DNA of 64,000 nt. It comes from Gigaspora margarita (lineage: Eukaryota; Glomeromycota; Glomeromycetes; Diversisporales; Gigasporaceae). The stretch lies in contig WTPW01000063.1 in NCBI GenBank assembly GCA_009809945.1, positions 284,265 to 348,264 on the forward strand, given 5' to 3'. Numbering within the stretch: the stretch's first letter is position 1; each line of letters starts with the position of its first letter. A model generated the notes under the pieces. The model ran no database searches. It was not told where the DNA came from and was given only the letters and a program-made list of their open reading frames with translations. Below, piece by piece: positions 42,701-54,849 of the stretch. A program made the translations under genes and the position numbers.

Positions 42701-43494
42701 TCCATGAAAATAAAATTGATTTTTTATACATAGCTTAAATTAAGGCAGTTAATACATTAATAAAATCTTGCCTAATCTCTGTAAAAATTTTATATTTTAT
42801 GTAATTTAGCATAATGAACATATTACTTAGTAAACTTTGTTCAATTTATTTAACAAAAAATTATGTCTATTATGTATTCACAGAATTAGGACTGTGACTT
42901 TTAAAATTTTATAAATTATATAAATTGTAACTTTTATTATTAAAAAAATTTTTAGTATATAAAATATACAAAAATTTTATAGTTAAATAATAAATTAATT
43001 ATATATTTTATGTATAAAATTTTACAAATAAATACAATCTTTTGAAGAACTTTTATATGTGACAAAAAAAAACACAGAATTAGGTATATGGTAGTCACAT
43101 TATTATATATTGTATATATATTAAAATATATGTACATTTTAGCTCTATAACTAATATTATAATATTATCTATAAAAACATAAATGGTATAAGTTAAAAAT
43201 AAAAATTTAACTTAATTTCTAATAGTATATCTATATATGAATATATACTAAAGTAAATTTTTTTTATCTATGCTATAGTAATTATAACTAAATAATTTTG
43301 TAATAAATAATTTAATTAGTTGTATTTATTTATTTCTAATTTGGTATAACTATATTATATAATTACTAATAACTACTTATAAGAAAACTATTTTTATTTT
43401 ACTGTTCTCAAAAAATTTTAATAGAGAAAAGTAAAAAATTTTTACTGTGCACAAAGTTAAAATAATGTTCTCATAAGAACTCTGGAAACACTAA
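42701..43494. other. Gene-free A/T low-complexity stretch
   Basis: Extremely AT-rich with no supported feature. Confidence 0.5.
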
Positions 43495-44335
43495 TTTTGA
43501 ATACTGATACAGGCAATTCGAGGTTTATTGGTAATTATAGTGTTATTAATGATTATAGCAATATTAGTAAAGTAGAAGAATTTAGTATATAATGTGCCCT
43601 ATGGAAATGATAGTGAATCTCTGCCTTATCTATTAACTAAATTAGATTTCTTTATTAATCACTCACCAAATCCAACTCATCTCTTTTAATTTATTTTTCT
43701 GATTTTGTTATTTATATTCTGTCAGTTGGTTATCTGATTGTTGCAGAACGATTGACTAACTGATTCTTCTTATATTTTGGTAGTAACTGTAACATTTTTA
43801 ATGAAATGTCAACCACTTCACAATACAAGAACTTAAAGAAAATATTGATAACAAGTTAAAAGTCAATTTTGAAAGAGCTATAAGCTATGTAAAATAGGCT
43901 GGTACTGGCAGTACTGTGCAAGAAAAAAAATGACAAGATAAATTAGATGCCAATAGAAGTCTTCTTTTAATAGTTGTTACAAAAAAAAATAAATAAATAA
44001 AAATTCAAAAAACTAAAAAAAAATAGAAAGACAAGAAACAGAAGTCCTCGATAGTCATATATTTGAATATTCATTTCCAGAGAAAAGCTTTTGTGAAAGA
44101 AAGAGTTAGAAGAAAGAAACTGAATATTTATGCCTATCTTACAAACTGATCTGATCTCTTATCCTATCCTATTTGCCAAACTAATTTTATATCTGGAAGG
44201 TATAAAATAAGCTAGAGAGAAATATGAGACCAAAAACAGGATCTGCAGCAGACACATGCCTGTGTGATTCAGAAATTCTGAATTTAGATATACTAGCAGT
44301 ATTTCTGGAATTCCTAAAATTAGAGAGTAACAAAA
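43495..44335. repeat. Repeat Y-X, copy B (uninterrupted)
   Basis: It is colinear with 37866-39490 minus the 706-bp insertion. It begins with an in-frame remnant, NTGNSRFIGNYS-type text ending SNISKVEEFSI and TAA (about 43500-43592), and ends with the X block containing CAGACACATGCCTGTGTGAT. Confidence 0.8.
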
Positions 44336-44855
44336 ATCAGATGATTTTTTAGGGGGAGAAGGGTAAAAAATGTTGAAATTATATATACTATTTATTGAAA
44401 TAGTGATACTAGAATACTAACACCAAAATGATAGCACCAACAAATGTCAATACCAATGATGATATTAGTGAAAAGAAGGCACCAAGAAATGAAGACCCCA
44501 AGAATCAAGAGAAGTGAACCTATAAAAAGGACTAGAAATTAGTAAAATGCTATAAAAAAAATCTAAATCTGGTTAACTTATTTGGTTAACTTAGATAATA
44601 ATACAAGTCCAGTTCAAGTAACAACACTGCGTACTGCTACTGCACTAGATTATCTGGTGTCAAATGATTGATGATCATTAATTACAGTGCATATGATTGG
44701 ATGTCAACTATTTGATGCACCTTGCATTGTGTAATGGTCAAATTAAGGTGCATCAAAAATTTTGGGGTGATTTGCAAATCCACAGATATGTTAAAAGATA
44801 TATGAATATTTAAATACATGATAATATAAAGATTTAAAATCTCAGTTACAAACAC
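44336..44855. other. Gene-free stretch
   Basis: AGCACCAACAAATGTCAATACC-type ACCAA-rich text is present but no ORF is supported. Confidence 0.4.
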
Positions 44856-44867
44856 TTTTATTAATAT

Positions 44868-45608
44868 AGGATGTGGAAACCTAGGAAAGTGCTAGGTTGT
44901 TACCTCCAGGTAGCAGGTTGAAAGTTCAAATCCCACTGATGATGATAATAAAAACTAGGCCTGTGTTGTGGTAACTGTAGCTCATTATCAGTTGGATGAG
45001 AAACCTATAACCTTGGTTCTACTATCTTGAATGGAGCTCTCAAGCACAATGGTATGTTATTACACCAAAAAATCTAAGGAACCAGAAAAATGGAAACCTG
45101 TCTGGGAAGTCCTAAGTAAGGAGGTAGATTAAGATCTCTAATGGTGCTACTATTAATAAGGTTGGTACTGGGATCAGAACAAACCTTACAAAGGCAAAAG
45201 ATATACCTAGCAGTTTGGAGTAGCACCAGACTGCAAGTGTTAGTATAATGCAGATGTGTTGGTTACTAAAAATCTATCAACAACTATGAAATAGAACATG
45301 GTTAGTTGAAAAGTACAGACTTGCCTATAGAGTAAAGTAGCTCTAAGGCTAGCTGGAATGCAATTAGTAGGGGCTCTGTATAGATTAATGGGTTTTGAAT
45401 AGACAACACCTATAGTGGGTTTCAGATATAGCAGCTAGTGTAGAACCATTAGGCAAACTACTCAAATTAGATACCAAAAGTGCATGTATGGCTAGTTGTA
45501 CTCTCATCTATGTAATATTAGATTGCACACTAATATTTGGGCAACCATTTTAATTCAATAAAGTGGCCTAACCAGCCAAGCAAGGCCGCTATTTATAACA
45601 AAAAATAA
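44868..45608 (+). mobile_element. tRNA-headed SINE (family B), shortened copy
   Basis: The head GATGTGGAAACCTAGGAAAG leads to AGTTCAAATCCCACTG (B-box). The body matches 59505-60468 with internal deletions, including the TAATGCAGATGTGT and AGCTAGTGTAGAACC blocks. A 12-bp duplication, TTTTATTAATAT, flanks it (44856-44867 and 45609-45620). Confidence 0.85.
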
Positions 45609-45620
45609 TTTTATTAATAT

Positions 45621-46757
45621 CAAAAACAATTATGTAGATACGTATATTTTTTAAATAAATAAGATTTATATATAACTAATTTTGAAATAAATACGTCACT
45701 TATTTTAACTGAAATCAGAAGCCAAATCATTAATTATAAAACTCCTCATATCAGCTGATTTGATTTTTTTGGGACCTTTTTTTCAATAAACTATTACACA
45801 AAAATTTGCTCCAAAGTGACATTGAAAAACTAACAAATGAAGCACTTGTTACAACAAACAAAAGAGCTTTTTTGATGTCTAGACAAGTTGAAAACCCAAT
45901 AAACCCTAATAAAAGAGCTATACTAAGCTGTAGAAAGAAGTACTTTTACTATTTGTTGAAATACTCAGGTGTTTTAGGATGGGTTGGGCATTGTTTGATG
46001 GGTTGGTAACTATCAAGAATAAATTCAGAAGCTAATTTTCAAAAAAATGACCTTTTTAATCTACTTTGGGCTTATAATTAAATACATTCATTTTGTAATT
46101 TTTTACGTACTTAATTATAAACACAAAGCTGGTTAAAAAGGCTGTTTTTGTGAAAATTCACTCTATAATAAATTTTCATATAAAATTTCTTTGATAATCC
46201 TCGATTATGATTGATCGATTTTGGGATCAAAAAAAATTAGCCAATATGTAATATATTTTTAATCATTAATTTTTTTTAAAAAGAAAAAAAAAAGATCACA
46301 AAAACTTAGTTGTACATTTGTAAATACAAAACACCCAAGTATAAGCATGTAGCACAATAAACTATAATTGATGTGATAAAATTTTCACATGTACAAGCTT
46401 TTTATAGAGAAGCAATAAATAATCAGAGATATAATGGTCATTCTGTAATGATGGTTATATTTATTTTACAAATGTTTGTAAGTAGATAAAAGTCAAATAA
46501 TTACTTCCTTAAGGGTGTCCTTAAGATAAATCATTATTTTATTAATAGAAAATAATTAATAGTTATTTGACTAAAGTGCTAAATAACTAAGTTATTTGCT
46601 GTATGCTATTTGATTGTCAATTTTACCACCTTCGGTGTTTAAAATTTGACTAGTCAAATCATATGGCAAATAACGATAGAGTTCTAATATTAGAATACTA
46701 TAGTACCATAGTTATAAGTACTTTGTGCTTGAATAACTGGATTATTTGGTATTTATA
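45621..46757. other. Gene-free stretch
   Basis: A 67-codon TTG-started frame at 45806 (NEALVTTNKRAFLMSRQVEN) has no recognised motif. Short inverted repeats around AAAGTCAAATAATTACTT (46489-46580) are visible. Confidence 0.4.
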
Positions 46758-46948
46758 TTTGTTGGTTTTGCATACCAACTGTTGGCCGGCGTATTTCAAA
46801 TTTTTATGCATGTGAATTATACATGTTGTCTGGATATATTTTAAATCCAGAATGGATTTAAAATATCAGATCATGTGTAACTCATGTGCATAAAAATCAT
46901 AAAATTTCAAATACTAGATAATAGTTGGTAAATGCAAAATCCAACAAA
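46758..46948. mobile_element. 191-bp mariner-type MITE
   Basis: Termini TTTGTTGGTTTTGCAT and TTTGCAAAATCCAACAAA-type are inverted repeats. TA is duplicated (46756-46757 and 46949-46950). Arms extend through TTTTATGCATG / CATGTGCATAAAA. Confidence 0.8.
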
Positions 46949-46950
46949 TA

Positions 46951-47675
46951 AAAAATGTCGTATAATTTATCATAATAATTATCTATATATCTTTTCTGAT
47001 ATATAATATATTAAGAATAGATTAGCAAAATTTAATGAGCATATTCAATGGAAAAGGATCTATTTTTAGATTTTGATTTTATCAAACATCTTCAAAGTCA
47101 TGTTTTTGCATTTTTGCAAATTTGTCATTTTCAGAATAAAGTAATTACAGGAACATGGAATAGTATTATACTAGCAGCCATATGACCCTCCGCTCTATAG
47201 CATTATCACAAGTAAGCTCAAATTATGTGAAAATCAGATAGTACAGAAAAGAAGGCATAGGATGATCAAAGACAAATATGGTATATAACAATGGGATATG
47301 TGCGAAATAAAGAATCAAGGAATGGAAGGCATTATAATGGAATAGTATAATAATCGGAGTCAATGATGCTACTTCTACTAGTACTTGAATAGAAATTTGC
47401 GCACCTACCCACAAGTTCCAAGCTGAAGATACATGATTCACTTTTACATTCTTTACCTACATGTCTTCATATATAGCTGGCTTGCTTCGACAGGAGAAAA
47501 CCATCAACTACAATAATTCTACAGCAACTTCCAGTGCAATTATAATTGAGTTGTTGTAGGATATCATTGCTGTTTTGCTCAACACAGTCAGTTACTTGCT
47601 TCTCTATCATATTTCTAATTGCTTTTTAATAAAAATCACATCTGGCCTAAATTATTTTCTGGTATAGTCCAAATT
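46951..47675. other. Stretch with one unassigned ORF
   Basis: A minus-strand frame (47223-47441) reads NHVSSAWNLWVGAQISIQVL then a hydrophobic run LILYFAHIPLLYTIFVF, possibly one membrane segment. No ATG-linked family is recognised. No repeats were seen. Confidence 0.35.
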
Positions 47676-47858
47676 CAGTCTACTCCCACTATAGTCACAC
47701 TGTCTGGCAGAAACTTGACATGACTATAGTGAGAGAAACGTAATAATAGTCACATCATGTGATTATAACAAGAGTTAATTTTATATTACTGCAAATAATT
47801 GGTATATAGTCTCAAAAAATGTAACTATTTCAGATGTGACTATTGCGGGAGTAGACTG
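47676..47858. mobile_element. 183-bp mariner-type MITE
   Basis: The left end CAGTCTACTCCCACTATAGT and right end ACTATTGCGGGAGTAGACTG are inverted repeats. Flanks are TT and TA, so a TA duplication has probably mutated on one side. It lies 6 bp from the next MITE. Confidence 0.8.
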
Positions 47859-47864
47859 TATATA

Positions 47865-48061
47865 CAGTCAGACCTCCCTAAATGCAACCTCTCTAAATGC
47901 ATATCTAAGTAAAAACTCCCTAAATGTATGGCTTTTTTTTGGCCCAACTTAATATAACACTTATAGATTTTTACCTCCCTAAATGCATAACCTCTCTAAA
48001 TGCATGTTTTTGAAAATTTTTACTATGGTCCCGACGCTATGCATTTAGAGAGGTCTGACTG
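47865..48061. mobile_element. 197-bp Tc1/mariner (pogo-like) MITE
   Basis: The left end CAGTCAGACCTCCCTAAATG and right end CATTTAGAGAGGTCTGACTG are inverted repeats. TA is duplicated (47863-47864 and 48062-48063). CCTCTCTAAATGCA motifs repeat inside. Confidence 0.93.
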
Positions 48062-48063
48062 TA

Positions 48064-48491
48064 CATAGGTTGTCATGTAATGTGAATGCTTTTTGAAATA
48101 TATATTTATTGCTATTATTATTATTATTATTATTATTGTTCTTTTCATTTTTTTATTTTTTTTGAAAGTATTTTAACTATGTGATGCTCATTTACAATAA
48201 TAAAAAAATTTTATTGCAAGGTTTTATATAACAACTTTTGTTCTTTATTTATGTATTAAGATTAAGTATTAATTTTAAATTTTGCCAATTAATAGCGCCT
48301 ATTTTTCAATTTCTATCACCTAAATAATAACTTGGATCTATAGGATATTTCAAAGCTAATGTTCAGGTTTCAGATTTCAAATTAAATCAATGATATATTT
48401 ATTTTGAAATCAGTGGCCTATAAAACCTATTTATTTTTATATATATAATAATAAATTCTTTTATGATCATAAATTTTTAGAATTTCTATAA
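48064..48491. other. Gene-free stretch with (ATT)n microsatellite
   Basis: About eight ATT units lie at 48111-48137. No gene is supported. Confidence 0.6.
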
Positions 48492-49042
48492 CAGGCATAG
48501 GACATGTCCTCTTGAAATAGTTCCAAATATTTTCTATAATTAAAATTTTTAAAAAATATATGAATTTACTATATAAATTTGAGCTAAGATCTTCTTAAAT
48601 CTAACTTATTAACTTAAAATTAAATTTTGCGAGTATATAGAACAAGACAAGAAGAAAATTTTGAGCTTAAAAACTGCATTAAAATTTTGCCAATTTTGCA
48701 CTTTTTCAAAATGAACTCTGTTAAAAACAAAAAATATACTAATTTTAAATCAGCAGTTATGTGTAAAATTATGCTCTAAACAACTTTACTTAGGTAATGA
48801 AAGTAGGTTAACTTGTAAGAAAAATGGGTTATCTATGTACTAAAGTTAAAATTTATCATATTTCATGATATAACTTTTTTTTTATTAGGTAACCTACTTT
48901 GGGCTCTTAAGCAAAGTTGTTTGGCATGTAATTTTACATTATATTTTAGATTGAATTACATTTTTTAGATCTTTTACTAAGTGAAAAATGGGTTTAAAGT
49001 TTGAAAAAATTTTTTTTTTAAAAAAAAATTTTTTTTAATTGA

Positions 49043-49891
49043 TAATCCACCTGTCAACTGAAGAATAGGCAAAATGTGGTGTGCTTTCATCTAAAATTTT
49101 TTTCTTACTAAGTTAACGATACATGTTTACTAATTGAAAGTTGTAGAGCTCATCGAGGCACATCTAATAGTGGTTAGATCATTCAAATCGGCCTAGTAGA
49201 TAGCGAGATACCATCAAAAAATGATTGGCTGACTATATAAAAATCTGTAACGGAAATTACATGAAAAACACTATAGGCGAATGTGGCATGCTTCTATCTA
49301 AAACATTTTTCTTACTAAGTTAACGATACATACCCACTAATTGAAAGTTATAGAGCTCTTTAAGATGCATCTAACAGTGGTTAGATCATCCAAATCGGCC
49401 CAGTAAAAGGCGAGATATCATCAAAAAACAATTGGCTGACTATATAAAATCTCTATGTAAACAAACATTGTTTACATAGAGATTTTATATAGTCAGCCAA
49501 TTGTTTTTTGACGATGTCTCACCTTCTACTGGGCCGATTTGGATGATCTAACCACTGTTAGATGCGTCTTGACGAGCTCTATAACTTTCAATTAGTGGGC
49601 ATGTATCATTAACTTAGTAAGAAAAAAAGTTTTAGATGGAAGCACACCACATTTCGCCTATAGTAATTTTCATATGTGATTTCTGTCATGGATTTTTATA
49701 TAGGCAGCCAATCGTTTTTTGACGATATCTCGCTATCCACTGGGCCAATTTGGATGATCTAACCACCGTTAGATGCGCCTCGCCGAGCTTTACAACTTTC
49801 AATTAGTGGACATGTATCATTAACTTAGTAAGAAAAAATTTTAGATAGAAGCAGCCACTTTTCACCTATTCTCTAGTTGACAGGTGGATTA
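49043..49891. repeat. 849-bp palindrome with internally duplicated arms
   Basis: Outer ends are TAATCCACCTGTCAACT and AGTTGACAGGTGGATTA. Each ~420-bp arm contains two copies of a ~190-bp unit (CTTACTAAGTTAACGATACA... then GGTTAGATCATCCAAATCGG then ATTGGCTGACTATATAAAA). The centre, near 49462, is TGTAAACAAACATTGTTTACA. A one-unit relative lies at 61597-61949. Such a sequence can form a very large hairpin or cruciform. Confidence 0.92.
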
Positions 49892-50765
49892 ACCCCTTCT
49901 CCATCTTTTTTTTGACATTTCTCTGATCATTTCTGTTTATACTTGTATTTGTACATGTGTATTTAAACACATTGGTATTTTCATTGCTCATGATCTGCCA
50001 CATTTCCTTTTTGACTAAAGCAGATAAGATTTTTGTATAAAAATTTTATACTATCTTATTTGCTCTATCTTGAGAAGAGCTATATTGCACATTCAGATCT
50101 ATCTGCACTTGTCCTCAAAAAATTTTTGTCGTATTTGGGTTGCATTTATTATGTTTTCCTTTTTTCATGTAGGTTCATGCATATGAAAATTTTTTCTTAA
50201 AATAGTAAAGATTCGATTAATTTGCTTATTGAAATTGATCTGCATATGTTAGTATTAGTTTTTTCTAAACCTTGAATATCGATCAGCGTAATTGTTCTTA
50301 TTTAGCTGTGATTTATTGTCCTAATACCTGACATACTAGGGACTGTTGGTCCAGTTCTGAGTTCCAAATGGCATTGTCTCGAGCTGTGGTTCAGTATGTG
50401 TTAAGATAAATGTTATAGATGTTAAGTGTGTAAAGTGTAAAAACATATAATGCAAACCCTTATTTTGCATTTAAATTTAAATATTTTAAATATATTTCTA
50501 TAACTGTAAAAGACATAATATTCTAAACTACTGAGCCATCTATTTGAAATCTGCAAATGATAATGCATAAATAATCTATATAAAAATTTTAAATAATTAA
50601 CTTTTATTTTATACTATATAAAATAAAAAATTTTGGTTTACATAGAATATCGACTATCTAATATAATGTGCTATTATTAATCAACAATAATGGTAAGTGG
50701 TTCATTACAAACCAAGTTAGGTATACTGTACATAAATCGAAACTGGTGCATAATTAGGTAAATCT
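49890..50765. repeat. Dispersed repeat, copy 2 (partner of 1-668)
   Basis: The reverse complement of 1-668, plus ~190 bp of AT-rich DNA at about 50460-50650. CpGs of copy 1 are mostly TG/CA here. Confidence 0.85.
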
Positions 50766-50855
50766 AAAAACAAATTAGAAAAATGATCTATACATATTGG
50801 TGGAGAAGCCCCATTTGAAAAATTGATCATATATACTTATATATGTATGTATATG

Positions 50856-51032
50856 TTGTAGCCCAGATGACAATCCTGCCCAGATGACAATCAGGCCAAA
50901 TTAAATTAGGGTTAGAGTAAAATTAAAGTAGAGTTAGAGATCAGTTTAGGCCAATTTTTATTTTTGGCTGTAAAAATTGTCATCTGGGCTGGCCCAATTG
51001 ACAATTGGGCAGGATTGTCATCTGGGCTACAA
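50856..51032. mobile_element. 177-bp TIR element
   Basis: Termini TTGTAGCCCAGATGACAATC and GATTGTCATCTGGGCTACAA are perfect inverted repeats of at least 27 bp. CCAGATGACAAT and CCAATTGACAATTGG repeat inside. The target duplication is ambiguous in the TATAT flanks. Confidence 0.88.
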
Positions 51033-51179
51033 TATATATAAAAGCTGGTTTATAAAAATTAGCTGCCATTAAATACAAGAAATAAGTAATTATATAATGT
51101 ATTTTAAAGCAGGAATATCCAATTAAAAGGATTTGTACAGAAATACTTAACACACTATTTTTCAATACTCATTAATTAT

Positions 51180-51440
51180 TCATTCAGTGAGGTGAGTATA
51201 AAGAACATTTAACAATTTTACAAAATAAAAAACTGTAAAACAAGCTTATAAAACAATAAAATAAGTACTCATTTACCATTATGTACAATTCATTTCATTC
51301 AGCAAGTGTGTATAAAGAACTTTTAATAATTTTACTAAATAAAAACTGAAAAACAAGTTCACAAAACAAGAAAATAAATACNTATTTACNATTACNTACA
51401 ATTNATTTCATTNNNATTAATTTAGTCTGTGAGTACAAAG
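51180..51440. repeat. ~120-bp tandem repeat, about 2.3 copies, with Ns
   Basis: Units contain AGTATAAAGAACATTTAA, AATTTTAC.AAATAAAAA and CTCATTTACCATTATGTACA. Several N bases (51382-51416) fall in the last complete unit, suggesting assembly trouble in the array. Confidence 0.8.
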
Positions 51441-51469
51441 AACATTTAATAATTTTACGAAATCATATT

Positions 51470-52165
51470 CACAGAGCCTAATCACGATATTAAATCCTTC
51501 TACTGCTATCGTAGTTAGGTCTTGCAGTGCCTGCGGCAGCCATAGAGCCTAATCACAATATAAAGTCCTTGAATTACTATCATAGCCACTGAGTTTAATC
51601 ACAACATAAGATCCTTGTACCATTATTGTAGTTGAAAAGCTTAATCACCAAGCATGAGTTTTTGTACTGCCTGTGGTAGCCATAAAGCCTAATTGCAATG
51701 CAAGGTACTTGCATTACTATTGCAGCCATGGAACCTAATCACAACATGAAATTGCATTGTTATCATAGTTACGGTACTTAATCACAAAACATAAGACTCC
51801 TGTATTGTCTTCAGCAACCATAAAGCCTAATCACAATATGAGACCCTTGTATAACTAAGCCTAATCAAAGCATGAGATCCTTATACTGCTTTAATAGTTG
51901 TGGACTCTATAAAAAAAAAGTAAGATTCTATTCAGGTTTCATTCAGATTATTATTTTAAAAAATAAGCATTTTTCGTAATAAAAATCTGAACAAAATCTG
52001 AATAGAATTTTGATCTTTTTTTAGGGGGCTTGATCACCAAATACGAGGTGAGTTTCGTGAATTGCCTGCAGCAGCTATAAAGCCTAATAACAATATAAGG
52101 TCCTTGCATTGCAATCACAGCCATAGAACCTAATCACAACATGAGGTCCTTGTACTGTTTAATAC
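51470..52165. repeat. ~50-bp satellite, about 12 copies
   Basis: The consensus is near AGCCTAATCACAATATGAGG then TCCTTGTATTGCTATCATAG then CCATA. It is interrupted at about 51905-52030 by a palindromic insertion (AAGATTCTATTCAGGTTTCA paired with TCTGAATAGAATTTTGATC). Confidence 0.88.
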
Positions 52166-52757
52166 TATATCAATAGTATACTCATCTCTAACTCCTTTTA
52201 AACAACTCAAGTGCCTAGTTATCAATTAAATTTTTTTTAAAAAATTTTTTTTTCGAACTTTAAACCCATTTTTCACTTAGTAAAAGGTCTGAAAAACGTG
52301 ATTCAATCTCAAATGTGATGTAAAATTACATGCAGAACAACTTTGCTTAAGAGCCCAAAGTAGGTTACCTAATAAGGAAACAAGTTATATCATGAATACG
52401 ATAAATTTTAACTTTAGTATATAGATAACCCATTTTTCTTACAAGGTAACCTACTTCCATCGCCTAAGTGAAGTTGTTCAGAACATAATTTTACATATAA
52501 TTACTGATTTAAAATTAGTAAATATTTGTTTTTGACAAAGTTACATTTTGAAATTGTACAAAATTAACAAAATTTAATGCAGTTTTAAGCTCAATTTTTT
52601 CTTCTTTTCTTGTTCTATATAATTGTAAAATTTAATTTTAAGTTAATAAGTTAGATTTAAGAAGATCTTAGCTCAAAGTTATATAGTAAATTCATTTGTT
52701 TTTTTAAAAATTTTAATTATAGAAAGCAATGAATGGGACATGTCCTATGCCTGATAA

Positions 52758-53182
52758 CTAATTATCAAAAAAAAAAAGCTTGCTTATTTTTTCTCCAGAT
52801 AATTCCTATTTCATTTTCTGATTTCGAAATTTAAAACAGAAATAGGATTTTCAAACACCCTAAATATTATTAATATTTTACATATTAATATAATAAAAAA
52901 AATATGCATTGTTAATATTTATTTATACTGTTAAAATTCTCTATCTGCTTTATAATCAATCTAATGAGCCAATTGATTCATGTGATTTGTATTACCGATA
53001 AACACTACTAGAACCTCATAAAAAATAAATTATTTATATCTTAAATGGTTGGGTATAAGCAAAAATTTACTAAAAATGTACAACTGCCCGTCATGTGTAC
53101 TTTTCCAAGTAAAATTTCGTTTATACTGTACACAATAACTCAGAATACAACAATCACTATCGAAAGCTATAATATTAATGCA
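52758..53182. other. Gene-free stretch
   Basis: No supported feature. Confidence 0.4.
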
Positions 53183-53332
53183 CAGTGACTCTTGATATAC
53201 GAAGAATTAGAACAGAACAAAATTTATAATTAATAATATTATTTAAATATATATGGTATTTTGATATTGTGGAGCTTTTGATATAACGGAGTGAAATATT
53301 AAACAATGCCTCTATTATGTCGAGAGTCGTTG
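53183..53332. mobile_element. ~150-bp pogo-like MITE, degraded
   Basis: The left end CAGTGACTCTTGATATACGA and right end TTATGTCGAGAGTCGTTG are imperfect inverted repeats typical of pogo/Tigger termini. A clean TA duplication is not present. Confidence 0.55.
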
Positions 53333-54849
53333 TGTATAGAAGTTTTATTCAAATATATAATTAATAAAATAATGTTTAGGTTTTACTGATACATAATTTG
53401 CTCTGCCTAAACATGGACACAAAGACGCGCCAGTTTGTTAGTTTTTATTGAATTCCAACATTAGAGTATTTTTTTATTTCAATTTTATGTATATTTTAAT
53501 TACTTAAGACAATACTACTGCTTAATATTATGAACTAATCTACAAAAAATATAAAACAATTCCTCAAAATATAATCTTAAATATCAAAAAAAGCTGTGAA
53601 TTTATTTAAATAAATACATATATAAGTAAAGCAAAAACAGATCAAGATATTCGCTAATGAACTTGGGCTAGTGGTTACTTATTATTATTAATAAGATCAT
53701 GCTGTTTATTAAATAAATAATTCAGTTTTGTTGCGATAAATTGGTAACAAACGAAAATATTATGCATCCAATTCATAATATTCAAGAGCACTCTACTCAT
53801 TACTTTCATGAATATAAACTTAAGCTTTTTAAAGTAAAAACAAAAAAAACAGTTTTAAAATTTTAAAATTTTGCTAAATAGGTAAAAAGCGGCAGTACGA
53901 TGCGAGTATTATTGTTCACTTTCGAAGCCCACATTCTCAAAACGCTATTTCTCTGACTCCATTTCAGTTTCTGTTCAATTCACCAAAAATCACTTCACCA
54001 ACAACTTTGAATCACTGACAGTTTATTTCACCGACAATAATTCAGGTCATTGTTGTTAGGGTCATGTTTAGAATTAGAGTTAAGTTAATGCAATTTTTAA
54101 TAAAAATTTGTTGGTGAAATTTGTGAAATAAATGTGTCGGTAAAATGACATGATCCAATTATGTCCTTTAATAAAATGAGTTGTCAGTATTACGACTTCG
54201 GCGAAATGATATTTCGGAAAAATGGACTTCAGGAATTTAGCATGTAACCCGATGCGAGATTATAGTATTTAGTTATGCTAAAACCTCTCACAGATTCTTA
54301 CCATTGTCATAAAAGATATAAATGTAGCAATAAATTAATAATCTCTTGAGAAAAAAATTCGTTAAGCTCAAAACAACGTGAATGACAAATATTTTATATG
54401 TTCTTCACATTTTGTATATATTAAAAATTTTGACAAATGTATTTATGTAAAATTTAGCATTTATTATTTAGCATAAGCTTAATAAGCTTAAATACATTTT
54501 GATAATTTTTTTATTAATCATAAATTTATACCATACAATGGCACACACTAATTGAAATAATTGAAAAATGACGCATAACTACTATAATTTCGAATAGAAC
54601 AATAATTGAGCACACAAGATTTATAAATACTCTCTTCTGTAAAGATCTACTTGTCATGATTTTAATCATTGTCTTTTCAATTATAAAAATTCTGCACTTT
54701 TTCTTTTTTAGTATTGGGAAATAAAATTTTCAAATTAACCTTTGAAAAGAATGAACTCTTATTCAAAAATGGGTTTATAGATTTATTTGTTTATATGAAA
54801 AAGAAAAAAAATAAAATAAAATAAATTAATGTGAATTACGTATGTACGT
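53333..54849. other. Gene-free region with weak inverted structure
   Basis: Between about 53915 and 54250, TTCACCAA..TTCACCGACA motifs face TTGTTGGTGAAA..GTCGGTAAAATG motifs, suggesting a decayed foldback element. GATGCGAG occurs at both sides (53900 and 54252). No gene is supported. Confidence 0.4.

Larger units (their letters stand above)
48492..52753. mobile_element. 4.26-kb element with ~540-bp terminal inverted repeats
   Basis: The left arm 48492-49042 starts CAGGCATAGGACATGTCCT; the right arm (about 52215-52753) ends GGGACATGTCCTATGCCTG. Paired inner blocks include AAGATCTTCTTAAATCTAAC / GTTAGATTTAAGAAGATCTT and GTAACCTACTTTGGGCTCTT / AAGAGCCCAAAGTAGGTTAC. ATAA flanks both ends (48488-48491 and 52754-52757), a possible 4-bp duplication. 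The interior holds an 849-bp palindrome, the repeat shared with 1-668, a 177-bp TIR element and a satellite. No transposase is visible. Long TIRs recall Mutator- or foldback-type elements, but the class is not proven. Confidence 0.85.
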
